In this document: positions 1 through 5,351 of the stretch, piece by piece
Layout of the letters: every line of letters starts with the position of its first letter
Numbering within the stretch: the stretch's first letter is position 1
Assembly: GCA_019310665.1 (NCBI GenBank)
Contig: JAFDDW010000408.1
Location: 1 to 5,351 of the forward strand
DNA from: Deltaproteobacteria bacterium
Lineage (GTDB): Bacteria; Desulfobacterota; Desulfobacteria; Desulfobacterales; JAFDCJ01
Length of the DNA: 5,351 nt
Reading direction: 5' to 3'
Notes under the pieces: generated by a model
Databases searched by the model: none
What the model was told of the DNA's origin: nothing
What the model saw: only the letters and a program-made list of their open reading frames with translations
Program-made: the position numbers and the translations under genes

Positions 1-126
1 CCCGTAACCCGTAGCCCGCAACTCGCAACCCGCAACCCGTAACCCGCAACCCGCAACCCTCAACGCGCAACCCGCAACCCGCAACCCGTAACCCGCAACC
101 CGTAACCCGTAACCCGCAACGCGCAA
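1..126. repeat. Tandem 7-bp repeat array, 18 units, touching the manC 3' end
   Basis: Positions 1-126 divide exactly into eighteen heptamers with no slippage. Most are CCCGTAA or CCCGCAA; the variants are CCCGTAG (unit 2), CTCGCAA (unit 4), CCCTCAA (unit 9) and CGCGCAA (units 10 and 18). The array starts at the window edge, so it probably extends further left. It stops 3 bp from the manC stop codon. On the minus strand, which is the manC mRNA sense, it reads as TTGCGGG/TTACGGG, giving GGG runs every 7 nt. Units 11-17 (71-119) and 5-9 (29-63) are unbroken GGG series, enough for G-quadruplex motifs with 4-nt loops. No open reading frame or ordinary hairpin terminator is visible here. The function is unknown; an inverted related copy lies upstream of dnaE at 4928-4957. 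Confidence 0.95.
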
Positions 127-129
127 CCG

Positions 130-1472
130 TCACTCCCCCAATTGAATCTGAACCAGATAAACGGGTTCTGCAGATTTATTTTCGATGCTCACAACCCCGG
201 GCCTGGAGACCGTCAAGGCCTTACCCTTTTTCAAGCTTTGCTTTTTTCCGTTGGCTTCGACCCTGACAGGACCCTTTACTACAATCAGGTGCATGGTGGC
301 ACCAGCGGCCACCTCCGCCTGCAGGGTTGATGAAGGATAGACCAGCAGTCTGAAAACCGTATAACCGTCTTTTTTCTCAAGCAGCGTTCGGCTTCCCCAG
401 GGAAAATGAATGGTGCGGTGCTGACGATATTCTTTGCGGCCTTTTTCTTTCAGGCGGGCGACAATGGACTTAACATCCCGGCTGTGATCGATGTCGGAGA
501 CAAATATGGAGTCGGGGGTTTCCACGACCACCATGTTTTCGAGATGATTGGTGGCAATTAATCGATCGCGGCCCATGATAAAACAGCCTTGGGTGTCATT
601 GGTGATGACGTCACCGTCAATTACATTGAGTTCGTCATCTTTGGGTAAAAAATCATATAGCGATTTCCAGGAACCGATATCGCTCCACCCGAAATCCGAA
701 GGCAGAACCACTCCCCTGGCGGTTTTTTCCATAATAGCGTAATCAATGGATATGTCGGGCAGCTGATCATAATCTTCTTTGGCGATGGGATGGATGCCGT
801 CGGATATCGCCTTCAATTTTTCCAACAGATCCGATTGGTAAGTACGAAACTCTTCTAAAATAACCGAGGCCTTAAAAGCAAACATACCGCTATTCCAGAA
901 AAAATTACCGGCTGTGATGTATTGCTGGGCCGTCTTTTTATCCGGCTTTTCAACAAACCGCTTGATTGTCAAAGCACCTTCAGATACCTGTTGGCCGCCT
1001 TCAACATAGCCATAGCCCGTTTCAGGATAGTGGGGTGTGATGCCGAAAGTAACGATATAGCCTTGATCCGCCAGCCGGATGGCCGCCTTTAACCGCTCGT
1101 GAAAACTTTCAATATCACCGATGACATGATCGGCCGGAAAAACACATAAGACCGCATCCCGGTCGGCAGACAGTGTATGCAATACGGCCAGCAAAATGGC
1201 CGGGGCGGTATTCCGGCCGCTGGGCTCACAGATAATTTTACCTTCGGCCGGCAATCCGATGTCCTGCATGTGTCGCGCAGTCTCATGAAAATGCTGTTCC
1301 CCGCAAACGATCCGGACGCTGGCCGCATCCAGCACCGGCGACAATCGCTTGATGGTGCTTTGTACCAGCGAATCATTGCCGATGAATTTTACCAGCTGCT
1401 TGGGATAAAGCTGGCGAGACACAGGCCACAACCGGGTGCCGGTACCGCCGGCCAGCAAGCCAAATCCCCCAT
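130..1472 (-). CDS. manC: Mannose-1-phosphate guanylyltransferase (GDP-mannose pyrophosphorylase) with degenerate C-terminal cupin
   Basis: The enzyme makes GDP-mannose from mannose-1-phosphate and GTP in the cytoplasm, feeding LPS O-antigen, capsule or exopolysaccharide synthesis. About 446 residues match the ManC/AlgA family. In order they show the nucleotide-binding signature LLAGGTGTRLWPVSR followed by YPKQ, then GRNTAPA, FPADH, the sugar-phosphate motif FVEKP, FFWNSGMF, and DFGWSDIGSW. A cupin-like region with the entry motif FPWGS follows. Family members usually carry an HHHRAEHW-type metal-binding motif there; this one reads EVAAGATMHL, so phosphomannose isomerase activity is unlikely. 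It also ends at QLGE, short of the usual LGEDDIVR tail. Start: the ATG at 1470-1472 has a good ribosome binding site 8 nt upstream but is one base out of frame with the protein, across a run of five G (1466-1470). The reading frame itself stays open upstream to 1716, through the dnaE tail. In-frame alternatives are GTG at 1531-1533 and TTG at 1456-1458. The function is secure; the start is not. Confidence 0.9.
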
Positions 1473-1480
1473 TCGGTGGT

Positions 1481-1487
1481 CTCCCCT
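1481..1487 (-). promoter_or_regulatory. Ribosome binding site for manC
   Basis: On the minus strand AGGGGAG lies 8 nt before ATG (1470-1472). This is the best Shine-Dalgarno match near the manC start and marks where translation should begin. That ATG reads MGDLACW and is out of frame with the conserved LLAGGTGTRLW. One additional G in the following G5 run would put it in frame. The site therefore supports a lesion at the manC start rather than a genuine N-terminal extension. Confidence 0.6.
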
Positions 1488-1494
1488 TTCTACC

Positions 1495-1740
1495 GTTTCT
1501 GTTAACCCTGTTATTGACTGCCGAAGAAGTCACCGCACGACAGAGCGTTTCCACAGCCGCGTAACCAAGAAAGCTGTGCACCTCCCGGGCCAGTGATCCG
1601 CCTGCTTTTAATTTCAATTCATCCGGCAGGGCAATGATGGAATCTGTTTTATCAAGGCTTCGCAAATGAAGGAATCCCGGACACGATCCTGGATGACGTT
1701 TGAGTATGGCGTGCAAATCCGAAAGGGTCTCACGATCCGT
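1495..1740 (-). pseudogene. dnaE: Displaced C-terminal domain of DnaE, third reading frame
   Basis: In this frame the protein reads DRETLSDLHAILKRHPG, then GFLHLRS, IIALPDELKLKAG and REVHSFLGYAAVETLCR. This is the pattern of the DnaE C-terminal domain: helix, HPG turn, LHL strand, LP-x-x-L-K-L-K, and a final helix ending in LGxxAVET. In E. coli this region binds tau and lies after the OB-fold. It is joined directly to the OB-fold fragment, without the roughly 20 residues that normally connect them. No stop codon follows in this frame, so it runs through the manC ribosome binding site into manC. The boundary of true dnaE sequence on the manC side, roughly 1495-1537, cannot be fixed from sequence alone. 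An in-frame TTG at 1714-1716 could be mistaken for a start codon, but it lies inside the conserved dnaE domain. Confidence 0.75.
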
Positions 1741-1924
1741 CGGCCAGGATTTTAACCGCCTGTTCGTCCTTTTGAACCTGCCCTTGGATCAGCAGGGCAC
1801 GGTCTTCCACCAACAGATCCCTCGTATTGGCAAATACACGCGAAAAGACGATAACCTCCACCGCCCCGTGCATGTCCTCGATGGTTACAAAGGCCATCAG
1901 GTCCCCTTTTTTGGTGTTGAATTC
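1736..1924 (-). pseudogene. dnaE: OB-fold segment of DnaE, second reading frame
   Basis: This frame encodes EFNTKKGDLMAFVTIEDMHG, then VEVIVFSRVF, RDLLVEDRALLIQGQVQ and AVKILAD. That is the nucleic-acid-binding OB-fold of bacterial DnaE, which contacts template DNA ahead of the polymerase. It is one base out of register with the main dnaE frame, which ends its conserved part at GSVVRI (codon ending at 1920). The first OB strand, expected between VVRI and EFNTKK, is missing: about 8 residues by comparison with the E. coli protein as remembered. The fragment stops at TGA (1730-1732) just after AD-GS. The next conserved dnaE piece begins in a third frame at about 1740. A run AAAAAAGGGG (minus strand, 1912-1903) lies within it. 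Confidence 0.8.
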
Positions 1925-4901
1925 GCACAACACTCCCGTCTGCCATATCCTTGATGGATACAGCATCGGCGTTGGTGAACTTATCCAGTAAATCTTTATA
2001 GCGCGTCAACGGGTGACCGGCCAGATAGAAACCGAGGGATTCTTTCTCAAAAGCCAGATACTGCTTTTCATCCCATTCACCAATTTCCGGCAAAGCGGGC
2101 GCGTTGATACCGGGTTGGTTGTCTCCACCATTGCCAAACAGCCCCATCTGGGGGTCGTTGCGCTCTTTTTGAACCCGTTGGCCATATTCAAGCGCACTTT
2201 CGATGGCTGCCATCAACTGGGATCGTTTGGCAGCGGTCACATCGAAGGCGCCGCATTTAACCAGGCTCTCAATAACCCGTTTGTTTACCTTTTTCAAATC
2301 AACCCGTTCGCAAAAATCGAAGAACGATTCAAAGCGTTCTTCCCTGCGGCAGGCGATAATGGATTCGATGGCGCTTTCACCGACATTTTTGACGGCCACC
2401 AGCCCGTAGCGGATCTGTGATCCGTCCACTGTGAATTCTATCTCGCTTTCATTTATATCAGGGGGTAGAATGGGTATGTCGTGATTACGACATTCGGCAA
2501 TAAATTTGACCACACCATCTGTGGAATGCATTTCACTGGTCAACAAAGCGGCCATAAATTCCACCGGATAATGCGCTTTAAGATAGGCGGTCTGGTAAGC
2601 AATCAGGGCATAGGCGGCGCTGTGCGATTTGTTGAAGCCGTATCCGCCGAATTTTTCGATCAGATCAAACAGATTTCGGGCCCTCTTCTCAGGAATCTTA
2701 TTGTCTACGGCCCCTTGCACAAACCGTTGCCGATGCTGAGCCATAATTTCAGGAATCTTTTTCCCCATGGCTTTGCGCAAATCGTCGGCCTCGGCCATGG
2801 AATATTTCGCCAGAACGCCGGCGATTTTCATGACCTGCTCCTGATAAACGATCACCCCATAGGTTTCTTTCAAAATGGGTTCAAGCTCGGGGACCAGGTA
2901 TTGGACGGTTTTTTTCCCGTGCTTGCGAGCCACATAATCGTCAATCATACCGCTCTCCATGGGCCCGGGACGATAAAGGGCCACCAGCGCGGTGATGTCA
3001 TCAAAAGATTCCGGTCTTAACCGCACGAGCAAATCTTTCATGCCCGAGCTTTCGAGCTGAAAAACACCGGTGGTGTCGCCGGCGGCCAGAAGTCGGTAGG
3101 TGTCCGGATCGGTTAATTCGATTTCTTCCAGCTGCGGTGGCGTTTTCCCTTGTCGCCCGATCAATTCAAGGGCTTTGGCAATCACCGTAAGATTGCGCAG
3201 ACCCAGAAAATCAAATTTGACCAGACCGATCTTTTCGACAATATTCATGTCGAACTGGGTCACCACTTCCCCCTTTTTACCTCTATAAAGTGGAAGATAG
3301 TCAATCAGGGGCCGGTCGGCAATGACCACGCCGGCGGCATGGGTGGAGGCATGGCGCGGCAGTCCCTCGAGCACCCGACAGATCCGTATCAGGTCGGCCA
3401 CGTTGGGGTCTTTTTCAGCCAGCTCCGCCAACCGCGGTTCCTGTTTGAGGGCGCCATCGAGGCTGATATTCAATACATCCGGCACCATTTTGGCAATCGC
3501 ATCCACTTCCCGCAGGGGGATGCCCAGCGCTCGGCCCACATCGCGGATGACGGCCCGGGTTTTGAGTTTCCCGAAAGTAATGATCTGGGCCACATAATCA
3601 CCGCCGCCGTATTTATCAACCACGTACTTATACACATCTTCCCGGCCGTCTATGCAAAAATCCACATCGATGTCCGGCATGCTTTTACGGGCCGGGTTGA
3701 GAAAGCGTTCAAAAATTAATCCATGGCTGATGGGATCAAGATCGGTGATGCCCAGACTGTAGGCCACCAGGCTGCCGGCGGCAGACCCCCGGCCGGGTCC
3801 TACCGGAATGCCGGATTTTTTGGCGTAGGAAATGAAATCGGAAACTACCAAAAAATAGCTCGCATATTCCATTTTCTTAATCACCGATATTTCATATTCG
3901 AGACGTTGGCGATACACGGTCTCATCTATCTGTGAATTTCTGCTTTTTACCCGCTCAAGAACACGGCCAAATCCCTCCCATACCTTTTCTTCAAACAGTT
4001 CTCCCGCCGTCTGCTCTGAGCCGGTATCAAATTTAGGAAAGTGGTAGGTACTGAAATCAAATTCCAGGTTGCAGCGCCGGGCGATGTCCACCGTATTGCT
4101 GATAGCATCCGGGTAAGCGTTAAAAAAGGTGTGCATCTCGTCTTTGGTTTTAAAATAAAGTTGATCGGTTCTGAATTTCAGGCGGTCGGCATCATGAATG
4201 GTTTTACCGGTCTGGATGCACAACAAAACATCATGGGCACGCACATCCTCTCTGTCCAGGTAATGGCAGTCATTGCTGGCGACCAGCGGTATCGACAATC
4301 GCTGACTCATGTCTAATAGCGCCTCATTGACACGTTCCTGAATGTCAATACCGTTGTTTTGCACTTCCAGATAAAAATGGTTTTCCCCAAAAATCTTCAG
4401 GTACTCTTGTGCGGCCGCGTCAGCAAGCTCCATCCTACCGTCCTGAATCCGTCGCGGAACCTCACCGTGCAGGCAGGCCGACATACCGATCAATCCGTTG
4501 CTGTGTTCTCTGAGAATCTGTTTGTCGATGCGAGGTTTGTAATAAAACCCTTCAAGCTGAGCAGCGGAAGCCAATTTGCAAAGATTGCGATATCCCTCCT
4601 GATTTTCAGCCAGCAGGATTAAATGCGACAGGTCCTTATTGTCCAGCGGGGTCTTATCAAAACGGGTTCGAGGCGCAACATAAATTTCAATGCCGATAAT
4701 AGGTTTGATACCGGCTTTGGTGGCTTTTTCATAAAACTCGACGGCTCCGAACATCGTGCCGTGATCGGTGGTGGCCACCGAATGCATATCGAATTCTGAC
4801 ACCCGCTGCAGCAAATTGTCGATCCGGATGGCACCATCTAATAAGCTGTACTGGGTGTGAACATGCAAGTGGACGAAATCGGGGGGCTTAGAAGTTGTCA
4901 T
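1752..4901 (-). CDS. dnaE: DNA polymerase III alpha subunit, frame broken near the C-terminus
   Basis: The catalytic subunit of the replicative polymerase. Residues 9-280 form the PHP domain with HLHVHT, LLDGA, TDHG, GIE, SACL and SNDCHYL; the metal-binding residues E. coli DnaE has lost look retained. The palm carries GPGRGSAAGS (368-377), PDIDVDF with Asp410 and Asp412, and KFDFLGL with Asp564, matching E. coli D401, D403 and D555. FNKSHSAAYA lies at 756-765, a helix-hairpin-helix-like segment near 836-849, and the beta-clamp motif QMGLF at 918-922. Conserved sequence ends at GSVVRI (residue 994, base 1920). The last 55 residues are Arg/Gly/Cys-rich out-of-frame sequence before a chance stop. 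The OB-fold and C-terminal domain continue in two other frames; together the pieces total about 1130 residues against roughly 1160 expected. There is no PolC-type exonuclease insertion and no intein. The ATG start precedes the PHP motif at the usual distance, though its ribosome binding site is weak. As written the product would lack OB-fold and tau-binding domains. Confidence 0.93.
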   Translation of the reverse strand: MTTSKPPDFVHLHVHTQYSLLDGAIRIDNLLQRVSEFDMHSVATTDHGTMFGAVEFYEKATKAGIKPIIGIEIYVAPRTRFDKTPLDNKDLSHLILLAENQEGYRNLCKLASAAQLEGFYYKPRIDKQILREHSNGLIGMSACLHGEVPRRIQDGRMELADAAAQEYLKIFGENHFYLEVQNNGIDIQERVNEALLDMSQRLSIPLVASNDCHYLDREDVRAHDVLLCIQTGKTIHDADRLKFRTDQLYFKTKDEMHTFFNAYPDAISNTVDIARRCNLEFDFSTYHFPKFDTGSEQTAGELFEEKVWEGFGRVLERVKSRNSQIDETVYRQRLEYEISVIKKMEYASYFLVVSDFISYAKKSGIPVGPGRGSAAGSLVAYSLGITDLDPISHGLIFERFLNPARKSMPDIDVDFCIDGREDVYKYVVDKYGGGDYVAQIITFGKLKTRAVIRDVGRALGIPLREVDAIAKMVPDVLNISLDGALKQEPRLAELAEKDPNVADLIRICRVLEGLPRHASTHAAGVVIADRPLIDYLPLYRGKKGEVVTQFDMNIVEKIGLVKFDFLGLRNLTVIAKALELIGRQGKTPPQLEEIELTDPDTYRLLAAGDTTGVFQLESSGMKDLLVRLRPESFDDITALVALYRPGPMESGMIDDYVARKHGKKTVQYLVPELEPILKETYGVIVYQEQVMKIAGVLAKYSMAEADDLRKAMGKKIPEIMAQHRQRFVQGAVDNKIPEKRARNLFDLIEKFGGYGFNKSHSAAYALIAYQTAYLKAHYPVEFMAALLTSEMHSTDGVVKFIAECRNHDIPILPPDINESEIEFTVDGSQIRYGLVAVKNVGESAIESIIACRREERFESFFDFCERVDLKKVNKRVIESLVKCGAFDVTAAKRSQLMAAIESALEYGQRVQKERNDPQMGLFGNGGDNQPGINAPALPEIGEWDEKQYLAFEKESLGFYLAGHPLTRYKDLLDKFTNADAVSIKDMADGSVVRIQHQKRGPDGLCNHRGHARGGGGYRLFACICQYEGSVGGRPCPADPRAGSKGRTGG

Positions 4902-4904
4902 GGG

Positions 4905-4932
4905 GTAAATTACTTTCGCACGTAAATTTACG
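4905..4932. promoter_or_regulatory. Perfect 12-bp palindrome plus a related site just upstream of dnaE
   Basis: CGTAAATTTACG at 4921-4932 is a perfect 12-bp palindrome. A near copy, GTAAATTAC, lies at 4905-4913, only 3 bp from the dnaE start codon. Their centres are about 17 bp apart. Both lie between the predicted promoter and the dnaE ATG, so they would be in the 5' leader. They could be a paired repressor operator or a small RNA structure, but AT-rich palindromes also arise by chance. There is no U-tract, so a terminator is unlikely. Confidence 0.3.
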
Positions 4933-4957
4933 GATTGCGCGTTACGGGTTACGGGTT
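4928..4957. repeat. Short inverted copy of the CCCGTAA heptad repeat
   Basis: Reads TTACGGA-TTGCGCG-TTACGGG-TTACGGG-TT, four 7-bp units. The reverse complement is the unit family of the 1-126 array, including its CGCGCAA variant. Bases 4941-4957 are identical over 17 bp to the reverse complement of 97-113, so manC and dnaE are bracketed by inverted copies. It lies in the predicted dnaE leader. Confidence 0.85.
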
Positions 4958-4960
4958 AAA

Positions 4961-4977
4961 AATGTCGAATGTCGAAT
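4961..4977. repeat. AATGTCG heptad, two copies and a partial third
   Basis: AATGTCG-AATGTCG-AAT, a different sequence with the same 7-bp period, starting 3 bp after the TTACGGG units. It lies at the predicted start of the dnaE transcript. It looks like a remnant of a second simple repeat family. Confidence 0.6.
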
Positions 4978-4983
4978 TAAGGA

Positions 4984-5012
4984 ATTCTATCGATTTAAAA
5001 ATTGTTTAACAA
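4984..5012 (-). promoter_or_regulatory. Predicted sigma-70 promoter for dnaE
   Basis: On the minus strand TTGTTA (5007-5012, 4 of 6 to TTGACA) and TAGAAT (4984-4989, 5 of 6 to TATAAT) are separated by exactly 17 nt of AT-rich spacer. Transcription would begin near 4977, leaving a leader of about 75 nt that contains the AATGTCG and TTACGGG heptads and the palindromes. It is the best match I found in the guaB-dnaE gap and would drive dnaE and probably manC. No experimental support is available. Confidence 0.5.
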
Positions 5013-5071
5013 CGGAGCGAAGCGACTTCCATAATTCGTCAATCATCAATTGTTTCGGTTGCGCATCTCTG
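5013..5071. other. Intergenic segment with no recognised gene
   Basis: This 59-bp piece upstream of the promoter holds a GC-rich patch (GGAGCGAAGCGACTTCC, 5015-5031) followed by AT-rich sequence with TCAATCATCAATTG (5039-5052). No coding frame, RNA gene or terminator hairpin is evident. Its look resembles dispersed intergenic elements rather than unique sequence, but that cannot be tested from one copy. Confidence 0.4.
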
Positions 5072-5116
5072 GAGTTTATTGAGTTGATTGAGTTGATTAA
5101 GTTTATTGAGTTTATT
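5072..5116. repeat. Five tandem 9-bp repeats (GAGTTTATT/GAGTTGATT)
   Basis: GAGTTTATT, GAGTTGATT, GAGTTGATT, AAGTTTATT and GAGTTTATT follow one another with no gaps. The period of 9 differs from the 7-bp families nearby. The tract lies downstream of guaB and upstream of the dnaE promoter. On the plus strand a short open frame here would encode a repeating ELI/KFI peptide, which is a by-product of the repeat. Confidence 0.85.
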
Positions 5117-5148
5117 TGATTAGCCCGCATCCTTTCAACTTAATCAAC
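5092..5148. repeat. 12-bp perfect inverted repeat between the two repeat tracts
   Basis: GTTGATTAAGTT (5092-5103) is the exact reverse complement of AACTTAATCAAC (5137-5148), separated by 33 nt. The right arm occurs again at 5162-5173. It could form an AT-rich hairpin in the RNA after guaB. There is no GC-rich stem or U-tract, so it is a poor rho-independent terminator, but no better candidate exists between guaB and dnaE. Confidence 0.5.
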
Positions 5149-5232
5149 CATTCAACCCATCAACTTAATCAACCATTTCCCCAATCATTTCAACTTAATT
5201 AACTATTCAACCAATCAACCCAATCAACTATT
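5134..5232. repeat. Degenerate 8-9 bp repeat tract (CAACTTAAT/CAACCATT) running into the guaB stop
   Basis: A series of units such as CAACTTAAT, CAACCATT, CAACCCAT, CAACCAAT, CAACCCAAT and CAACTATT. It is related to the 5072-5116 nonamers but in the opposite orientation and more diverged. The last unit overlaps the guaB stop codon (5228-5230), so the repeat begins exactly where coding ends. There is no constant repeat with variable spacers, so it is not a CRISPR array. Confidence 0.7.
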
Positions 5233-5351
5233 CTAGCCGATAATTGGGCGCCTCTTTGGTGATAATGACGTCGTGGACATGGCTTTCGCGCATGCCGGCG
5301 GCACTGATTTTGACGAATCGCGCTTTTTCCCTCAATTCATCCAGTGTACGG
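5228..5351 (-). CDS. guaB: Inosine-5'-monophosphate dehydrogenase, C-terminal 40 residues (partial)
   Basis: The enzyme oxidises IMP to XMP with NAD+, the committed step of guanine nucleotide synthesis in the cytoplasm. Only the end lies in the window. The visible protein begins RTLDELREKARFVKISAAG and continues GMRESHVHDVIITKEAPNY, then RLE and a TAG stop at 5228-5230. The ESHVHDV-x-ITKEAPNY ending is highly characteristic of bacterial GuaB, and the end looks complete, with the usual NYR-x-(D/E/H) terminus. The rest extends past the right edge. It is on the same strand as dnaE and 326 bp upstream of it, with a predicted promoter in the gap, so co-transcription with dnaE is possible but not required. 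Confidence 0.93.
   Translation of the reverse strand, partial: RTLDELREKARFVKISAAGMRESHVHDVIITKEAPNYRLE

Noticed and set aside
1..126. CRISPR array or chromosomal telomere
   Set aside because: Units are 7 bp with no spacers, and bacterial chromosome ends are not built this way. It is a simple tandem repeat.
1177..1596. Plus-strand open frame of 139 codons opposite manC
   Set aside because: It is antisense to conserved ManC motifs, has no ribosome binding site I can see and matches no known family.
1752..1919. A novel Arg/Gly/Cys-rich C-terminal domain of DnaE in the main frame
   Set aside because: The real OB-fold is encoded in another frame over the same bases, so this tail is out-of-frame translation.
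2481..3719. Plus-strand open frames opposite dnaE (2481-3020, 3150-3719)
   Set aside because: They mirror the conserved dnaE polymerase domain in a complementary frame, and their composition reflects dnaE codon use.
4895..5119. Plus-strand 74-codon frame ending in a repeating ELIELIKFIEFI-like peptide
   Set aside because: The frame starts inside dnaE and crosses the dnaE promoter and the 9-bp repeats. The periodic peptide is a consequence of the repeat.
5072..5232. Rho-independent terminator for guaB
   Set aside because: The 12-bp inverted repeat is AT-rich with a 33-nt loop and no following T-run on the minus strand.
1..5351. tRNA, rRNA, riboswitch, transposase or phage genes
   Set aside because: I found no sequence supporting any of these on either strand.

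Overview
The window is a stretch of bacterial chromosome with three genes, all on the minus strand. In transcription order they are guaB (only the last 40 codons are inside, at the right edge), dnaE (replicative DNA polymerase III alpha subunit) and manC (mannose-1-phosphate guanylyltransferase). The proteins are of Gram-negative type. The DnaE style, the gene set and the short-period intergenic repeats suggest a deltaproteobacterial (Desulfobacterota-like) genome, but this is an inference from appearance and not a database match.

Layout from left to right: 1-126 is a perfectly phased tandem array of eighteen 7-bp units (CCCGTAA/CCCGCAA). It ends 3 bp from the manC stop codon. 130 to about 1472 is manC, with a complete nucleotidyltransferase domain and a C-terminal cupin that has lost its usual histidine motif and tail. 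About 1495-4901 is dnaE, but the reading frame is broken. The PHP, polymerase and clamp-binding parts are intact in one frame down to about 1920. The OB-fold continues in a second frame (1736-1924) and the C-terminal domain in a third (about 1495-1740). 4902-5227 is a 326-bp intergenic region with a plausible sigma-70 promoter, two near-palindromes, an inverted copy of the heptad repeat, a second heptad (AATGTCG), and two oppositely oriented 8-9 bp repeat tracts. 5228-5351 is the 3' end of guaB.

The main point of interest is the end of dnaE. At both internal frame changes a conserved stretch of protein appears to be missing (about 8 residues in the OB-fold and about 20 after it). Short sequence identity or overlap at each junction fits small deletions better than single-base errors. 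A third problem sits at the manC start, where a good ribosome binding site and ATG are one base out of frame with manC. As a result the dnaE tail runs open into manC, giving an apparent 528-residue fusion frame that is probably not a natural protein. dnaE is normally essential, so either this copy is decaying or rearranged, or the assembly is faulty here.

The genes belong to general metabolism: GuaB for guanine nucleotide synthesis, DnaE for replication, ManC for GDP-mannose used in surface polysaccharides. I see no defence system, transposase, CRISPR array, RNA gene or clear new system. The unusual content is the broken dnaE/manC junction and the short-period repeats packed against gene ends.
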